Assembly: GCA_963971425.1 (NCBI GenBank)
Contig: OZ020519.1
Coordinates: forward strand, 17,691,397-17,755,396
DNA length: 64,000 nt
DNA from: Bryoerythrophyllum caledonicum
Taxonomy: Eukaryota > Streptophyta > Bryopsida > Pottiales > Pottiaceae
Direction: 5' to 3'
Shown: one piece after another, positions 12,506-24,324 of the stretch
Layout: every line of letters begins with the position of its first letter
How positions within the stretch are numbered: position 1 is the first letter of the stretch
Position numbers and translations under genes: made by a program
The notes under the pieces: generated by a model
Seen by the model: only the letters and a program-made list of their open reading frames with translations
Database searches by the model: none
What the model was told of the DNA's origin: nothing

Positions 12506-14118
12506 CTACAATTTCACAAACACATCCAACTTTGTCAACCCAACAACTTTTAGATTCCCCTTGTTGTCGCCTACAATGACTTGAGTGTCTCCAACCGAAT
12601 GGAGAGGAAGATCTTTCTCTTCTTGAATTTGCTTGAGAATAGTGGCGATGAAGTCGCACTCGGCACGCCCCTGCATGTCCATTTCTCCGCCAAATTGCGC
12701 CACCCACGTAGGAGCAAGGTGGATCGGTGATGAAGCAAGGTGCACATCCTTGCACCGCCTGCAACGAAAGTTTTTGCTAGCAACTAATTCAGCAACACAC
12801 GCCCAATGGAGAAAACAACCACAACTACAAAGGACAGCAGCTTTTGCCACAAAGCCAAGGTTACAATACGCACAGATTTGAAGGGCTGGGGTGCCTAAGG
12901 GGGGAACAAACTTTGCTTGAGGATAATTGAAGACATGCTTTGGCTTTAGTGTCAAATCTGCCTGTGTTGCTCGCTGATGTGCTGCTTGAGCATCCCGTAG
13001 TGATGCGAGCGCCTCGTCGTGCTTCGTGCGCCGCTCCATCAACACTGATTTCAAATTGCACCTCTCCTGACGGGCAACCTCCTCCATTTTGCGGTAGAGT
13101 GTGATTTTCACCTGCAAAATTGTCGCTTCTGCGGCTTTCGCAAGATAATCTTCATCGCAGACTGCAGGATCCCGAGCTAGACGGCATGCCTCCTTCGAGG
13201 CGGCAACTAACGCACCTTCCCACTCTTCCACCTCCACATCCTTGCCATTTGCGGATGCAAGTTCATAGGCAAGCTGAAGTTTTGCTGACATCTCCTCCAC
13301 CTCGGCTGCAACAACATCCACTTTTGCTAGAGCGGCGTCCACATTTGCTTCAGCTAGTCGGGAAGTCACTGCGGATTCCGCTACGAATCCAGTACTAGGC
13401 TTCGAGGCCAGGTCCTTGATAATGTTGCACAAACCCACCACTTGGGCGCGCGTCGCAATGGGACCTAGCTTTTGAGGATTTCGGTATTTTCGATCTGTCC
13501 GTTTCTTTAGCCGTGAGAGCGCTTCCGCCACCCAATTCACAGGTTTCTTGTACAAAATGTGAGCATAACATGCTTTAAGAAATCGCATAGAAAAGTACCC
13601 ACTATCAGGCTTATTACCATAAACCTTGTAGTACTGCATACCAAATTTTTGGGCTTGCTCTGCGGACGCACAATTTGTAATTTCGTAGCGGTGCGGCAAA
13701 CCACCCACCCTCCACACCACCTTCACAAGGTCGTCGGTCACGTGCGGGTAATGCTTCGAAACATCTTCTAGAAGAAGTCCCTGGTCACAGAGTCCAACGT
13801 GCAATTTGAAGAACTCGGGCCCATTCACAGCAGCGTGCCCCAGCAACATTGGCACTGCAACAACCATACGCGCTCGAACACCATCTTGGATCTCTGAGAG
13901 GTCCACCGTCTCATCGAACTCCTCAACCTACTTCGGTGCTTCCAAATCCCGTTCTTCCCGTTGCGGAGCTTCAGGCACAGAAGTGACTTGCGATTTCCAG
14001 GCTCGCCATGGCTGGTTGGTTGTTCTTCACTTGAATTGGCCGCAACAAACTTCCGCTTCTTCGCCATAGCTCCTGATTTCCCGCGAACAGGCTTCTTTCC
14101 TGTTGTCATCGTGGCCAA
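12506..14118 (-). pseudogene. Coiled-coil/Cys-cluster (RING-like) protein of the giant element
   Basis: Minus-strand gene, start probably ATG at 14118 with a basic N-terminus (MATMTTGKKPVRGKSGAMAK). A frameshift near 13980 and a TAG near 13926 precede an open stretch of 466 codons (13906-12506). Order of parts: a conserved N-terminal domain (ARMVVAVPMLLGHAAVNGPE, SKHYPHVTDDLVKVVWRV), a linker NPQKLGPIATRAQVVGLC, an Ala/Glu-rich coiled coil (roughly residues 170-320 of the open part), a Cys/His cluster of form CxxC..CxCGCxxHxxC..CxxC (about 343-384), and a tail beginning WVAQFGGEMDMQGRAEC. The cluster resembles a RING finger with an atypical second half, hence a possible ubiquitin-ligase or DNA-binding role; that is inference. 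It is the longest of three paralogs in the window. Confidence 0.7.
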
Positions 14119-14472
14119 GATACTATTAGTTTAGTAAAACAGACACACAAGTACAGCTACTGAAATGTGTAAAACGAGTATGATTGTAAAATAAGCGTGC
14201 GAGATGAGCTCAGCGTTGGCACAAAATTTTGGAACAACGGTGAATTAACAATGGCGTAGTGAGCTAGGTGAATCAACAATGGCGTTGCAGCAATCATTGT
14301 TGAAGCTTAAATGACATTGTATTCGGATGGGACATTTTGCTTGTGCAACTTCAATTAGAAGTCCGGTTGATAGGCCAGGTTTAGGCCCTACTCTTTATTG
14401 AAATCAAGTTCAAGGTTATGCATATGGTAGAATGATTTGAGATGATGAAGTATCATGTCATTGTGCATACTA
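14119..14472. other. 5' flank of the coiled-coil/Cys-cluster gene
   Basis: AT-rich. Contains GTTGCAGCAATCATTGTTG (14294-14312), which recurs at about 16807-16826. No TATA box stands out. Confidence 0.3.
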
Positions 14473-14718
14473 TGTAATACCCTACGCTATGGTCAGTTTC
14501 GTACATAATTAATTCAAATGGGGACTTGTCCAAAATTTTGGAAATTTCAAGAGATTTGACTAGGCGATACCTATGTAATACCAAGGTGACACCCGTGCAA
14601 GATCTAGGTGATACTCGTGCAATACCTATGTGATATCCATTGTGTTGAATCAATGTGACCAAACAAAAAATGCTTCAACACTTGCCTGCCGAAACTGACT
14701 GTAGCGTACGGTATTGTA
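14473..14718. mobile_element. MITE with TGTAATACCCTACGC ends
   Basis: The left end TGTAATACCCTACGCTATGG and the right end (inverse of TACAATACCGTACGCTACAG) form imperfect inverted repeats of about 29 bp, both followed inward by TCAGTTTCG. Length is 246 bp. The interior (GATACC, GTGACACCCGTG, GTGATA words) recurs at 37465-37708 and in poorer form near 9905-10170 and 17920-18080, so this is a four-member family in the window. Confidence 0.65.
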
Positions 14719-14768
14719 AGAAGTAGATTTTTGCAACAATAAGTGGTTGTTTAGGATATAGGTCACTA

Positions 14769-14945
14769 CACTAAATATCACTTTTAGTGTAGTGTACACT
14801 AAAAGCAAACCTGTACACTAATTGTGAACTGGGCAATTAGTGTAGTAACAAATCAATACACTAAATGTCAACTACAACACTATTTGTGAATTCCACTTAA
14901 GATTGCAATATAAATTTTTTCACTTGTGCACATTTAGTGTATCAA
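14769..14945. mobile_element. Partial TA-target MITE
   Basis: Begins CACTAAATATCACTTTTAG after a TA, followed by TAGTGTAGTGTACACTAAAA and several CACTAATTGTGAA-type words. It parallels the left part of the element at 34824-35408. No right end was found, so it appears truncated. Confidence 0.5.
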
Positions 14946-16409
14946 GATTAGAAGAAGATTATGTGTACATTTTGAGTATAAGAAGCGACAAAGATCTAAG
15001 TACATTCAGAAAAAAATAACATTTGGATAAATTAAATTAGAATTTAGATATGGAATGAAGGTGAAATTGCACCAAAAATTGATTTGGCAAATAAATGATT
15101 GAGAGTAAATAGAACCTAGATATGGAAGAAAAGTGGAATTGCAAAAATAGGAAATATTTGAAAATAGAAGATAGGAAAAATAAAATGTTGGATTTGAAAG
15201 GAATGTGAATTGGCAACTTTAAACATTTGAGAATGGATACATGGAAATGGAAACATTTGAAAATGGAAACCTTTGAGAATGGAAACATTTGAAAATGGAA
15301 ACATTTGACAATGGAAACATTTGACAATGGAAACATTTGAAAATGGAAAGATTTGAAAATGGTAACAATTGAAGAAATAAACATTTGAATAAATACACAT
15401 TTAGAAAGAAGACATTTGAAAAGAATTTCATTTGGAAAAATAAACAATAGAAACATGAAACATTTTATGAAGTATATGTTTAAAAAATGTACCTTTAACA
15501 TTTGGATGTTTAGTTACCTTTAACAAAAAAAAATGTACAAAAAAATTCAATGTTAACAAAAACATTTTGGAAAAAATGTACCTTGTTAAAAAATTCAATG
15601 TTAACAAAAAAAAACTGTACAAAAAAATCCAAAACTTTTGACATTTGGATTTAACAAAAAAAAATGTACCTTTAACATTCAGAATTTTTTTTTGAAAAGG
15701 TGCTTAAAATTTAAAGTACTAAAAAAGTAAAAGATTCAAGAAGATAACTTTTGAGAAAGGAGACATTTGAAAAACAAAATTTATGAAAAGAGAAGGGATT
15801 TGAAAAGTAAGGGTAGAAAAAGAAAAGGATTGAAAAAGTAAGGTTTAGAAAAAGTAAGAATATAAGAAGTAAAAGTATGAAAAGTAAGGGATTGATAAGG
15901 TAAGGGTTATAAAAAGTAAAGTTTAGAAAAAGTAAGGGATTAGAAAAAATAAGAGATTGAAAAATAAAAGTTAAAAAAAAATGGGTAAGAAAAAGTAATG
16001 GATTGCCAAAGTAAAGGTTAGGAAAAGTAAGGGTTAGAAAAAGTAAGAGTGAGAGAAAGTAAAGATTTTAAAAGTAAAAAGTTGAAAAAAATGGTGAAAA
16101 GGTAAAAAGGTAAAAAGATTGTAAAAGTAAAAAAGTTGTAAAAGTAAGAAGTTGAAAAGTAAAAGTTGAAAAGGTAAAGATCAGAAAAGTAATAAAATAA
16201 GTTAAAAGTTAAAAGTTGAAAAGTAAATAGTTGAACGAGTAGGAAGTCTAAAGATTGATTGAAACAACTTTTTTGTTGTTATAATGAGAGAAGATTGGTT
16301 CTGATTTTAGGTTGTTGTTATAAGGAAATTGTTGTTGTATCAGATGCTTGTATAAAATGCATCTATGTAAGCTTGGGATGTGTTTACAATTATCCAAAGC
16401 ACAAAACCT
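14946..16409 (+). repeat. Purine-rich low-complexity tract with a 16-bp minisatellite
   Basis: From about 15220 to 15380 the unit GAAACATTTGAAAATG is repeated about nine times with small changes. Onward to about 16250 the plus strand is almost pure A/G, built from GAAAAAGTAAGG and TTAGAAAAAG words. Long ORFs predicted on the opposite strand here are Phe/Ser/Lys-biased artefacts of the repeat. Such tracts can form triplex DNA, but no function is shown. Confidence 0.75.
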
Positions 16410-16680
16410 CCATTCTTGAGCATTTTAGGTACCATTATAAAGGGATTATTACAAATATCAAAACCTCGGTTTAGCAATTTCTTTGAATTCTAAGGTTTTT
16501 TGGTGTACAAGAATTATTTGAGTTATTAAACTCAAAATATTATCCACTATCTTTCAGTGACTCAGTAAATCATCACATCAAGGAGTACGTACGTTGACTC
16601 ACCCTTAATCTCAATGTACATACTTAGAGCATAAACAAGTCTTTTGGAATTGTCAAGCAGTACAAGTTTAGACTTATTTC
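16410..16680 (+). repeat. Dispersed repeat R4, copy 1
   Basis: About 270 bp with TTCTTTGAATTCTAAGG, ATTAAACTCAAAATATTATCC, CATCAAGGAGTACG and AATGTACATACTTAG in order. The same order is found at 19845-20072 and 20215-20475. Origin unknown. Confidence 0.65.
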
Positions 16681-18112
16681 TACAAACTAATATCCTTCAT
16701 TGATTTTATCTTCAAGTTCAATGCAGCTTTGTCAACTTCTAGTGTTACAACCTCCAGTGATCATGTCCTATCTGATTATGACAAAATAGAAGTGAACCAA
16801 CATTGATGTTGCAGCAATCATTGTTGGAGCACCAATGACGCTGCAGTAGATGGGACAATTTGGTCATCCTTTATCATGTGGCATTCAAATTCGCACTGTA
16901 GGTGTAGCACTGTGTACTAATTACACTATATATAACATTGTGTACCGATCATTTTTTTTAGCCTTTGGTCCGAGTGTTCTAAATACTCATTGATTTATTT
17001 ATACCATTGTATTAAATATACTATTTACATTCAAAGTACTAATTGACCTTATATGCTATGTATCACTTATATTTATGCAACGTACTTAGTTACAATATTT
17101 ATATTATTAGCATACCATACAGTTTCATCAAAGTACTAATCAAATCTTTGATACCATGTATCAATTACACTATTTATACCATGTATAATGATATCATTTA
17201 AACTATTTAAACCACATACCAACTATTCTATTTACACTACATATTGAATGATACTAATAATATGATTTATACTATATACATACAATATTGTTTATACTAA
17301 CTCCTACTTAAACCTTACATACTATATACCAATTAAACCTTTTATATTATGCACAAAATATACTACCTAGACTATCTATAAATATACAAATTGTCTTAAA
17401 TAAAATATATACACTAAATACTAATTAATCCTTTTATTCTATATTTCAATCATATCATTTATTCTTTGAACTCTTTAGACTCTCTATACTATTTTCTTAT
17501 CATGTACCAATTTTGAAATCATACTTATATTTACATATGTATATACTATGTACTAGTTACATTATTTTTAGTATACACATCAATTTTATTATTTGTTATA
17601 TATACATTGTATACCAATCATACTATGTATGCCATGTATTCATTACACCATATATGCAACATATTTGAATTATGATTTTAAATTATTTATCGACCAATCA
17701 TCTTTATTTGTATTAAGTACTAATTAAACCTATTATATTGATATCAATTATACTATTTGTAATATATACTAATAATATCATTTACACTATATATTACTCA
17801 TATCGCATACAAACCACTCTATTTATACTATACACTAATTGTACTGAATTTTATATTTACACCATGTTATTTACGCTAAGTACTAATTTAGCCTAATGTA
17901 CAATGTACCGTATGTAGTGGTCACTTTTGGCATCTGCTTCTTTGAAAGAATTATTTTTTACCATGCAAGTATTCTGGACAAGATTGCTATCACATGGAAT
18001 CACCAAGATATTATATGGGTGTCATTTTGGTGTAACATGGATATTGTCTAGCCAATTTTCATAAAATTTCTATAAATGTGGACAATCCCTACATTGAATC
18101 TTTGTATAATAA
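16681..18112. other. AT-rich spacer
   Basis: No gene. From about 16900 to 17900 it consists of TATACTATTTATACC-type words like the tract at 9240-10430. At about 17920-18080 a weak copy of the TACCCTACG-ended MITE (AGTGGTCACTTTTGGC on one side) is visible. Confidence 0.4.
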
Positions 18113-18230
18113 CAGTTCATCTGGTAAAGCTGGGCCCATGGCCATGGGCTTACCTATGACCGCTAATCCATAACCATCCACAAACCATTTATTATTGAAA
18201 TGAGACAAAGTTCAAGTTAATTTAAGTTAC
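18113..18230 (-). repeat. Inverted repeat arm, partner at 7981-8097
   Basis: Reverse complement reads TTAACTTGAACTTTG, GGTTATGGATTA, CATAGGTAAGCCCATGG and GGGCCCAGCTTTACCAGATG, in the same order and spacing as the partner arm. Confidence 0.6.
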
Positions 18231-19844
18231 AATTTTAGTTTAATTGAAGCAATTTTCAATTAGTATCTTATAATTTTGGTTAATGTTATACATTTACTTA
18301 ACTAGGCATTGCCTTTGCCCCGTTGGAAACAATGGGGATTTACAAGTCTACTTCTACTTTATAGAATAAATTTGATGGGCTTGATATCCAGTCGGTACTT
18401 AGGCACTCCACGTGATGACATGTGGCGATGAATGGTGCTATTTTAATAGTTAATTTTAATTCTTTAACTTTGTATACCTAGGCAACCCGGGTATACAAGG
18501 GGTATCTGAAGTATATAACAAGCATACATTCATATAATTGGGGATAATCCTTTGTCCGTTGGGGAGAACGGGGGATCCACTAGTCTATAATAATAGTAGA
18601 ATTCTGTCTATATGTTTGTTTGTTTGTTTGTTTGTCTGCTATACAATGGATTTTTTTTGTTTTTTGTTTTTTTTAATTTAATTTTTTTTAATAATTTTTT
18701 ATGAACATTTATGTTTATGTTCAATGTTCAATGTTCAACTACATATATCATGTTCATATAGATTAATTAGATTAATGGGTCTCCACAAGATCCTTACTTA
18801 ACATGTCTTCACTAGATTATTAACAACGGCCCCTATGGTACAACGGGTCCCCACTAGTTAATTATGTACAAAAACAACTATGGCATAAAGCACCTATGAT
18901 AATTATACTATTTGCAATATATGCTAATTATCTTAGTATATACTAAAAACTAATTTATCTCAACAACATAGATCATTCGTGTGCATGTTCATATTGTTCT
19001 TCTGATAAGATATACATAGTCATGGCTTGTTTCAGATCATTCGTGTGCATGTTCATATTGTTCTTCTGATAAAATATACATAGTCATGGCTTGTTTCAAT
19101 AGTAGAGTGTACCTCTTGTTGCATCATGATTGGTCACGGAGATTCAGATGTAGTGATTGGCAAATTGAAATCTTTGAGGGGTTTTGTACCTATTCTTTAG
19201 AGACTTAAAGGTCATCCTTCTTCATCACGAAATGCTTATGAGTACATATTATATGAGATAATACCGCAATTAGAGGTGTAAAAGGACCACTTAACATGGT
19301 AGAACACGCAAACCATGTATTCTTAAATGTGGTTCAATTAGTATTGATAATTTGTTTTTGCCATAATTAAGTTTTTAAGAATACAACTACAGGATCTACC
19401 TTCAAACTTATATAGGAGGATGTCTTTAATGTTTCTTGGCTTTTGACCATGTTTATTGAGAGATATTTGGATGTTGTCCTAGAAAGGAATATAAAACTAT
19501 GTAATTTATCATATTCCAAATATACCATATATACTATGATTTATGTAGTAAATATGAACATATTGAGATAAGTCTATGTTGGATATGCCATGTATCATCA
19601 CCGTGCTTCATCCCCAGACCTATTTGATAAAGACTCTTATGTTACATATTATACATACGCTATTATGATGTTAACACTATGTTATGATATATAAAATTAG
19701 CCGCACATGTAATGGTTACTATTTTATGATACATGTACTATACTAGTTGACAAACAATTTTGGTCTCCCCATTTAAGATTCAAAGAACCAACAAAAGAAC
19801 CAGAAGAACCTACGAAAATCATGATGGTTGGAAAATTGCATCTT
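18231..19844. other. Spacer with a TTTG microsatellite and a 64-bp tandem duplication
   Basis: At 18612-18638 TTTG is repeated about six times, followed by T-rich sequence. A block starting GATCATTCGTGTGCATG at 18971 repeats at 19035 (period 64). No gene is supported. Confidence 0.5.
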
Positions 19845-20475
19845 TGTTAGAAAGAGAATATTAAAAATATCAAATCCTTTTGAACGATTTCTTTGAATTT
19901 TGAGGTTTTGGATGTACCAAAATTGTTTGACTGATTAAACTCTAAATAATATCCACTACGATTCATTGAATAAATCGATTCATCAAGGAATACAGGCGTT
20001 GACTCATCCTTAACCTCAATGTACATACTTGTGCATAAACAAGTCTTTTTGAATTGTCAAGTAGTACAAGAGTCAATTTTTGTATGATATTTGTAATTAT
20101 AGTCTCTTTCCAGTGGTCTCTAAAAAGCACAGTTTACATTGTCTTTTTGAATTGTCAAGAGACTATTACATATTTGTAATAGTCTCTTTCCAGTGGTCTC
20201 TACAAAGCACAGAATTTGCACTCTTGGGCATTTTTAGAGACCACTGGAAAGAGACTATTACAAATATCATAACCTTTTGATCGTTTTCTTTGAATTCTGA
20301 GGATTTTTTGGGTGTACCAAAATTATTTGACTTATTAAACTCTAAATAATATCCACTACTATTCATTGAGTAAATCACCACATCAAGGAGTACAGGCGAT
20401 GACTCGCCCTTCATGTCAATGTACATATTTAGTGCATAAATAAGTCTTCTAGAATTTTCAAGCAGTACAAGCTTG
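19845..20475 (+). repeat. Dispersed repeat R4, copies 2 and 3, with direct and inverted 40-bp blocks between
   Basis: Two R4 copies (19845-20072 and 20215-20475) flank two direct copies of TATTTGTAAT.ATAGTCTCTTTCCAGTGGTCTCTA (about 20087-20133 and 20170-20213). One inverted copy lies at about 20232-20268 and could form a cruciform with the second. The arrangement suggests local duplication. Confidence 0.6.
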
Positions 20476-20559
20476 AGACTCAATTCTACACACTAAGTAG
20501 CCTTCATTGTTTTTGTCTTACCACTCATTACAGCTTCATCAACTTCGTGTGTCTCAACT

Positions 20560-20985
20560 TCACTGATTTTGTCTCATCGTTCTTTATCATACTTCAACAT
20601 TAGCCTACATTGATTTTGTCTCACCATTCTCTATTCTATCTCATCATTCGTAACTTCGTCAACTCACTCTATCGCAACCTTCAGTGAATTTGTATCACCG
20701 CCAGTTTTTATCACGCTTCGGCATTTAGTGTAGCTTTGACATCCACTGTAGCTTGCAGATCCAACATCCTTCACTAATTTTCTCTCATTGTTCTTTATCC
20801 TGCTTCAACATTAGCCTTCACTGATTTTGTCTCATCATTCTCTACTATATCTCATCATTCACTGTAACTTCGTTAATTCCTTTTTTGCAGCCTTCACTGA
20901 TTTTGTGTCACCGCAAGTCTATATCATGCTTCAACATTCACTGTAGCTCTGTCAATTTTGTGTGTAGTAGCACTCACTGATCTGG
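20560..20985 (+). repeat. Two-unit tandem repeat just upstream of the plus-strand coiled-coil gene
   Basis: Units of about 208 bp, marked by TCATCGTTCTTTATCATACTT at about 20576 and TCATTGTTCTTTATCCTGCTT at about 20784. Each contains CTTCAACATTAGCCT and several CACTGATTTTGTCTC words. They end 58 bp before the predicted start codon, so they may include or displace the promoter. Confidence 0.55.
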
Positions 20986-21042
20986 CAACAAGTCATACCA
21001 CCTGCAACAACACGTGGGAACTAACCAAAGTGGTAACCCAAG

Positions 21043-23563
21043 ATGGGCAGACGTGGGAAGCTAACCAAAGTAGTAATCCAAGATGTTGACGAGATTTCTA
21101 GTGATCGCAGTGATGAAACACTTCCCTATTTTCCTCACATTGTGAATCCTAGCATATGGGCGGACGCTTTTGACCTCAAGAACTTAGGCCCCAATATTAG
21201 GAAGCAGTTAACGATGAATGCGCCATTCCTTCTTGGTGACAACCGTTGCTACAGCACTGAGTTCTTCCATGAAGTGGGAGGGCTCTCGATGAAGGGCATC
21301 CCATTGAAGCGCTTGAAGGAAGAGCATAATCTTCCCTTGAAGGCAATTGTCAGCACTTATCCTCTGAACAAGAATGAGAACCGTCATCCACTAAGACACA
21401 TGGACGAATAAATTGCTGCTACAGCGTTGAGGATGTATCAACGTGTGTATGGTGGAACAGTCCCAGACAATGGAGAATTTGGGACTGCGTTTGTGAGAGG
21501 TCTTATGCTCGAAGGTAAGAAATGGAAGATCAATTGGGCTGAAGGCGCAACCGATATAGCACAGGTATGTTTCTTGCTATAGCAGTGACTTTGGGTACAT
21601 GGCAAAATCCATGTGCCTTAGCGAAGTGGTTTAAACACCATTATTTGCTATTGGTGAGATTATGTTAAATTAAAATAGTGTTGCATTCCTTGACACTCAC
21701 ATGCGGTAACCTACACACACATGAGACTAGTTTGTCTCACTGATTGAACATTGATGTAATGTGCTCAGTGACCAATCTAAATGACACTGTTGCAAGTGTC
21801 CTTTGTTCTAATGTAGCAAGTCTATCCACACGGAATAGGAGCATGCATGCTTCGAGGTTATTTGTTGGACCTAGTCCTCAAATATGAATACACATTATGT
21901 TGTGCTTGTGCGAAATCACAATGGTCCATTCTCATCAGCGGTGTGCTTCAGGGAAACCCTAAACCGTATTGTGCTCTTGCAAACTCTGAATTCCCAGTAT
22001 ATTTGGCACTGAATATCTGTATTCTAAACATGTACTATGCTTATGCAGGGCCGCCTCAAGAATCCGAGTAGCAATCCGGGAAAGCTCACTCCACCATGCT
22101 TGCGTGAGCAAATCCAAGCGATGCTGAATGTGTTCCGGGATTTGCTAACTAGAGCCCTCTCGGCAGCACCGAAGGGCGCAAGCAATGCACAAGTGGAGCA
22201 AGGCGCGCCACGCGTTGGCTCCATTGTGCGAAAACCATGCGCTTCAAAGACAGCCTCTAACGCAACACTCCGCGAATCACCACTCAAGCCTGCTGCAATA
22301 CTGAAGACTATGTCGGACACACCAATCCGCGAATCACCACCGAAGCCTGTTGGCGCAGTATCAAAGAAACGCGAGAAGAAAGATGGCGAGAGAATGATGG
22401 AAGCTCTAGTCACTGAGCCAACTCTCAAGGGGGCAGCAGCGTTGATGAAGCAACGTGAGAATATAGAAGTAGAGTTGCTTCAAATTGGGTCACAACTTCA
22501 ACATGCAGAGGCGGAGTTGGCGAAGCGACAGACGAGGAAACAAGAGTTGGAACGCGGTGAGGAAGAAAAGTGGGAGGAGTTTGCAAGTATCCAACAGTCA
22601 AAGCACGACATGATCTTGGACGACCATTGTAAGAAGGTGGTAGATGCTCGCCTACGTGCTGTGATGGAGGGTGCCACAGCTGTGTCTACCGCATTGACAA
22701 ACTTGTCACCTGAGATCATACATTGGACATCTGTTGCTGGAGGGCTGCGCACCAAACTGCTTCCGTTGCAGGACGCCATTGGCAACCTTACTGCAAAGAT
22801 TGACGTCCTCCTTGTTCAGGAAAGCTGTATTCGTCCCAAACAATTTTTTTCTGCATTTCCTGTGAATTGTGAGGGAATGGTACCGCTAAAGCATGATCTC
22901 TCATGCGTCAGCTGCGGACGCTTTTGGGCAGAGATGGCTTTAGCAAACCTGCCTTGCGGATGTTTGCTTCATCCATCCTATTTGTTTCAAGTTGCACTCA
23001 GCTCTCACCCATGTTGTCCTGGCTGCAACGTTGCGCCCACTGGAGGATGGATGGGGCAGTGGGGCGTCAAGACCAAGACCGCTGTACAAGAGTTTGCTGC
23101 AGCGGTGCAGAAGGAGGGATGGGCACCTCCACTAGGCCGCCTGAAGATGAAGTTGGAAGATTCCAAACGCTGACTTTCCGCCTCATTACTCGACTATCCC
23201 TCAAAACGAGCATGTCCCCCATTACCTAACAAGACTTGGTCCGACATTGCGGTCCCTAGCGATGATGTTCTAGCAGGTCCTGTTGTAGCTGTTGGTGGAT
23301 TTGTAGCGCCAACAACAAGTCATGTTGTACATACGCTCGGTGTTCTAGCAGCAGGTCTTGTTGAAGTTGCGCCTGACGAAGTAGCACTCGGTGACGTTAG
23401 TGATGTAGCAGCCGCAGACGTAGAAGCAACCGGAGAAGATGTAGCAGGCTGTGATAATGTAGCGCCCGCCCAGGGAGCAGCCTCCAATGAACAGCGCGAT
23501 GTGAACAACCATGTACTACCAGGCGAGATAGTTGTACTTCTCACACCAGAAGCTCTACCTTGA
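21043..23563 (+). pseudogene. Second coiled-coil/Cys-cluster protein, one intron, two premature stops
   Basis: Exon 1 runs from ATG at 21043 to about 21564 (donor GTATGT) and has a TAA at 21409-21411. Exon 2 starts after the acceptor TTATGCAG at about 22048. Parts in order: an N-terminal domain matching the minus-strand paralogs (NAPFLLGDNRCYSTEFFHEV, LRMYQRVYGGTVPDNGEFG), a Pro/Ser/Lys-rich linker with two RESP.KP repeats, a coiled coil, the cluster CVSCGRF..LPCGCLLHPSYLF..HPCCPGC, and a tail with WMGQWGVKTKTAVQEFAAAV. A TGA at 23171-23173 ends the frame, but it stays open for 130 more codons to 23563 with Val/Ala-rich, Asp-rich sequence (DVLAG, DVSDVAAADVEATGEDVAG), so the original protein may have been longer. 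It is convergent with the transposase-like gene. Confidence 0.7.
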
Positions 23564-24324
23564 AACTATGCGGATATCCTCAAGATTGCAAAGGATGTCG
23601 CCATGGAGGCTGATCCTGCTTCTAGTCCACCATGATGTTCTGCTATGGCATCTAGTTCGAGTGAACAACTTCATCAGTGGAGCACTTTGGAGTGTGACGA
23701 CCCCGAAAAGTCATGACTGGCGGCTGTGAGGCATCTAAGTTACGACCTACATATGTTTGACGTTTACTCTTCTAACTGAGTTAATTACTACTTCATTTTG
23801 ACGTTTACTCTTCTGACCAAGGCATCTACTATTACTTTATATTGTAGTCCATTGGCCTCTTATAATGTTCAGAATGTTCGAAGTTTAGATGTATTTTGAC
23901 TATTTCTAGGATGTGACTGTAATATCTACAAGAATCAATATATATACCATATTTAAGAGATATTTGAGAGATATCACTATGGGGCAGCAAATGTCGTATC
24001 TCTATTGACAAAAGACTAACTACTGCTAATTCTTCTTTTATGATTCATTTTGTGATTCTTTTTCACCTCACAAATTTTCTTTTTGTGGCAATGCACAACG
24101 ACTGCTCCTGATCTAGTGCATGCTTGAGTTTCAATATCCACGTTCTAAATAGTTCAAATAGAATGTATCTTAAACTGTTATAAGCTTTTACATGTGCCTC
24201 TCATAATACGATCATAAGCTTGAAAATGTCACTGATTGATATCAGGGATAGAATCTCTGCTAGTTTGAGAGTCTGAGCTACACTAGCCATCATCACATGG
24301 GCTTTCTCTGTTGTTGTTGGCCTC
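23564..24324. other. Intergenic space between convergent genes, nothing recognised
   Basis: AT-rich DNA between the 3' ends of the plus-strand coiled-coil gene and the minus-strand transposase-like gene. No ORF, repeat or RNA stands out. Confidence 0.4.

Noticed and set aside
15037-15622. Several minus-strand ORFs rich in Phe, Ser and Lys
   Set aside because: They are translations of the 16-bp purine-rich minisatellite and carry no domain.
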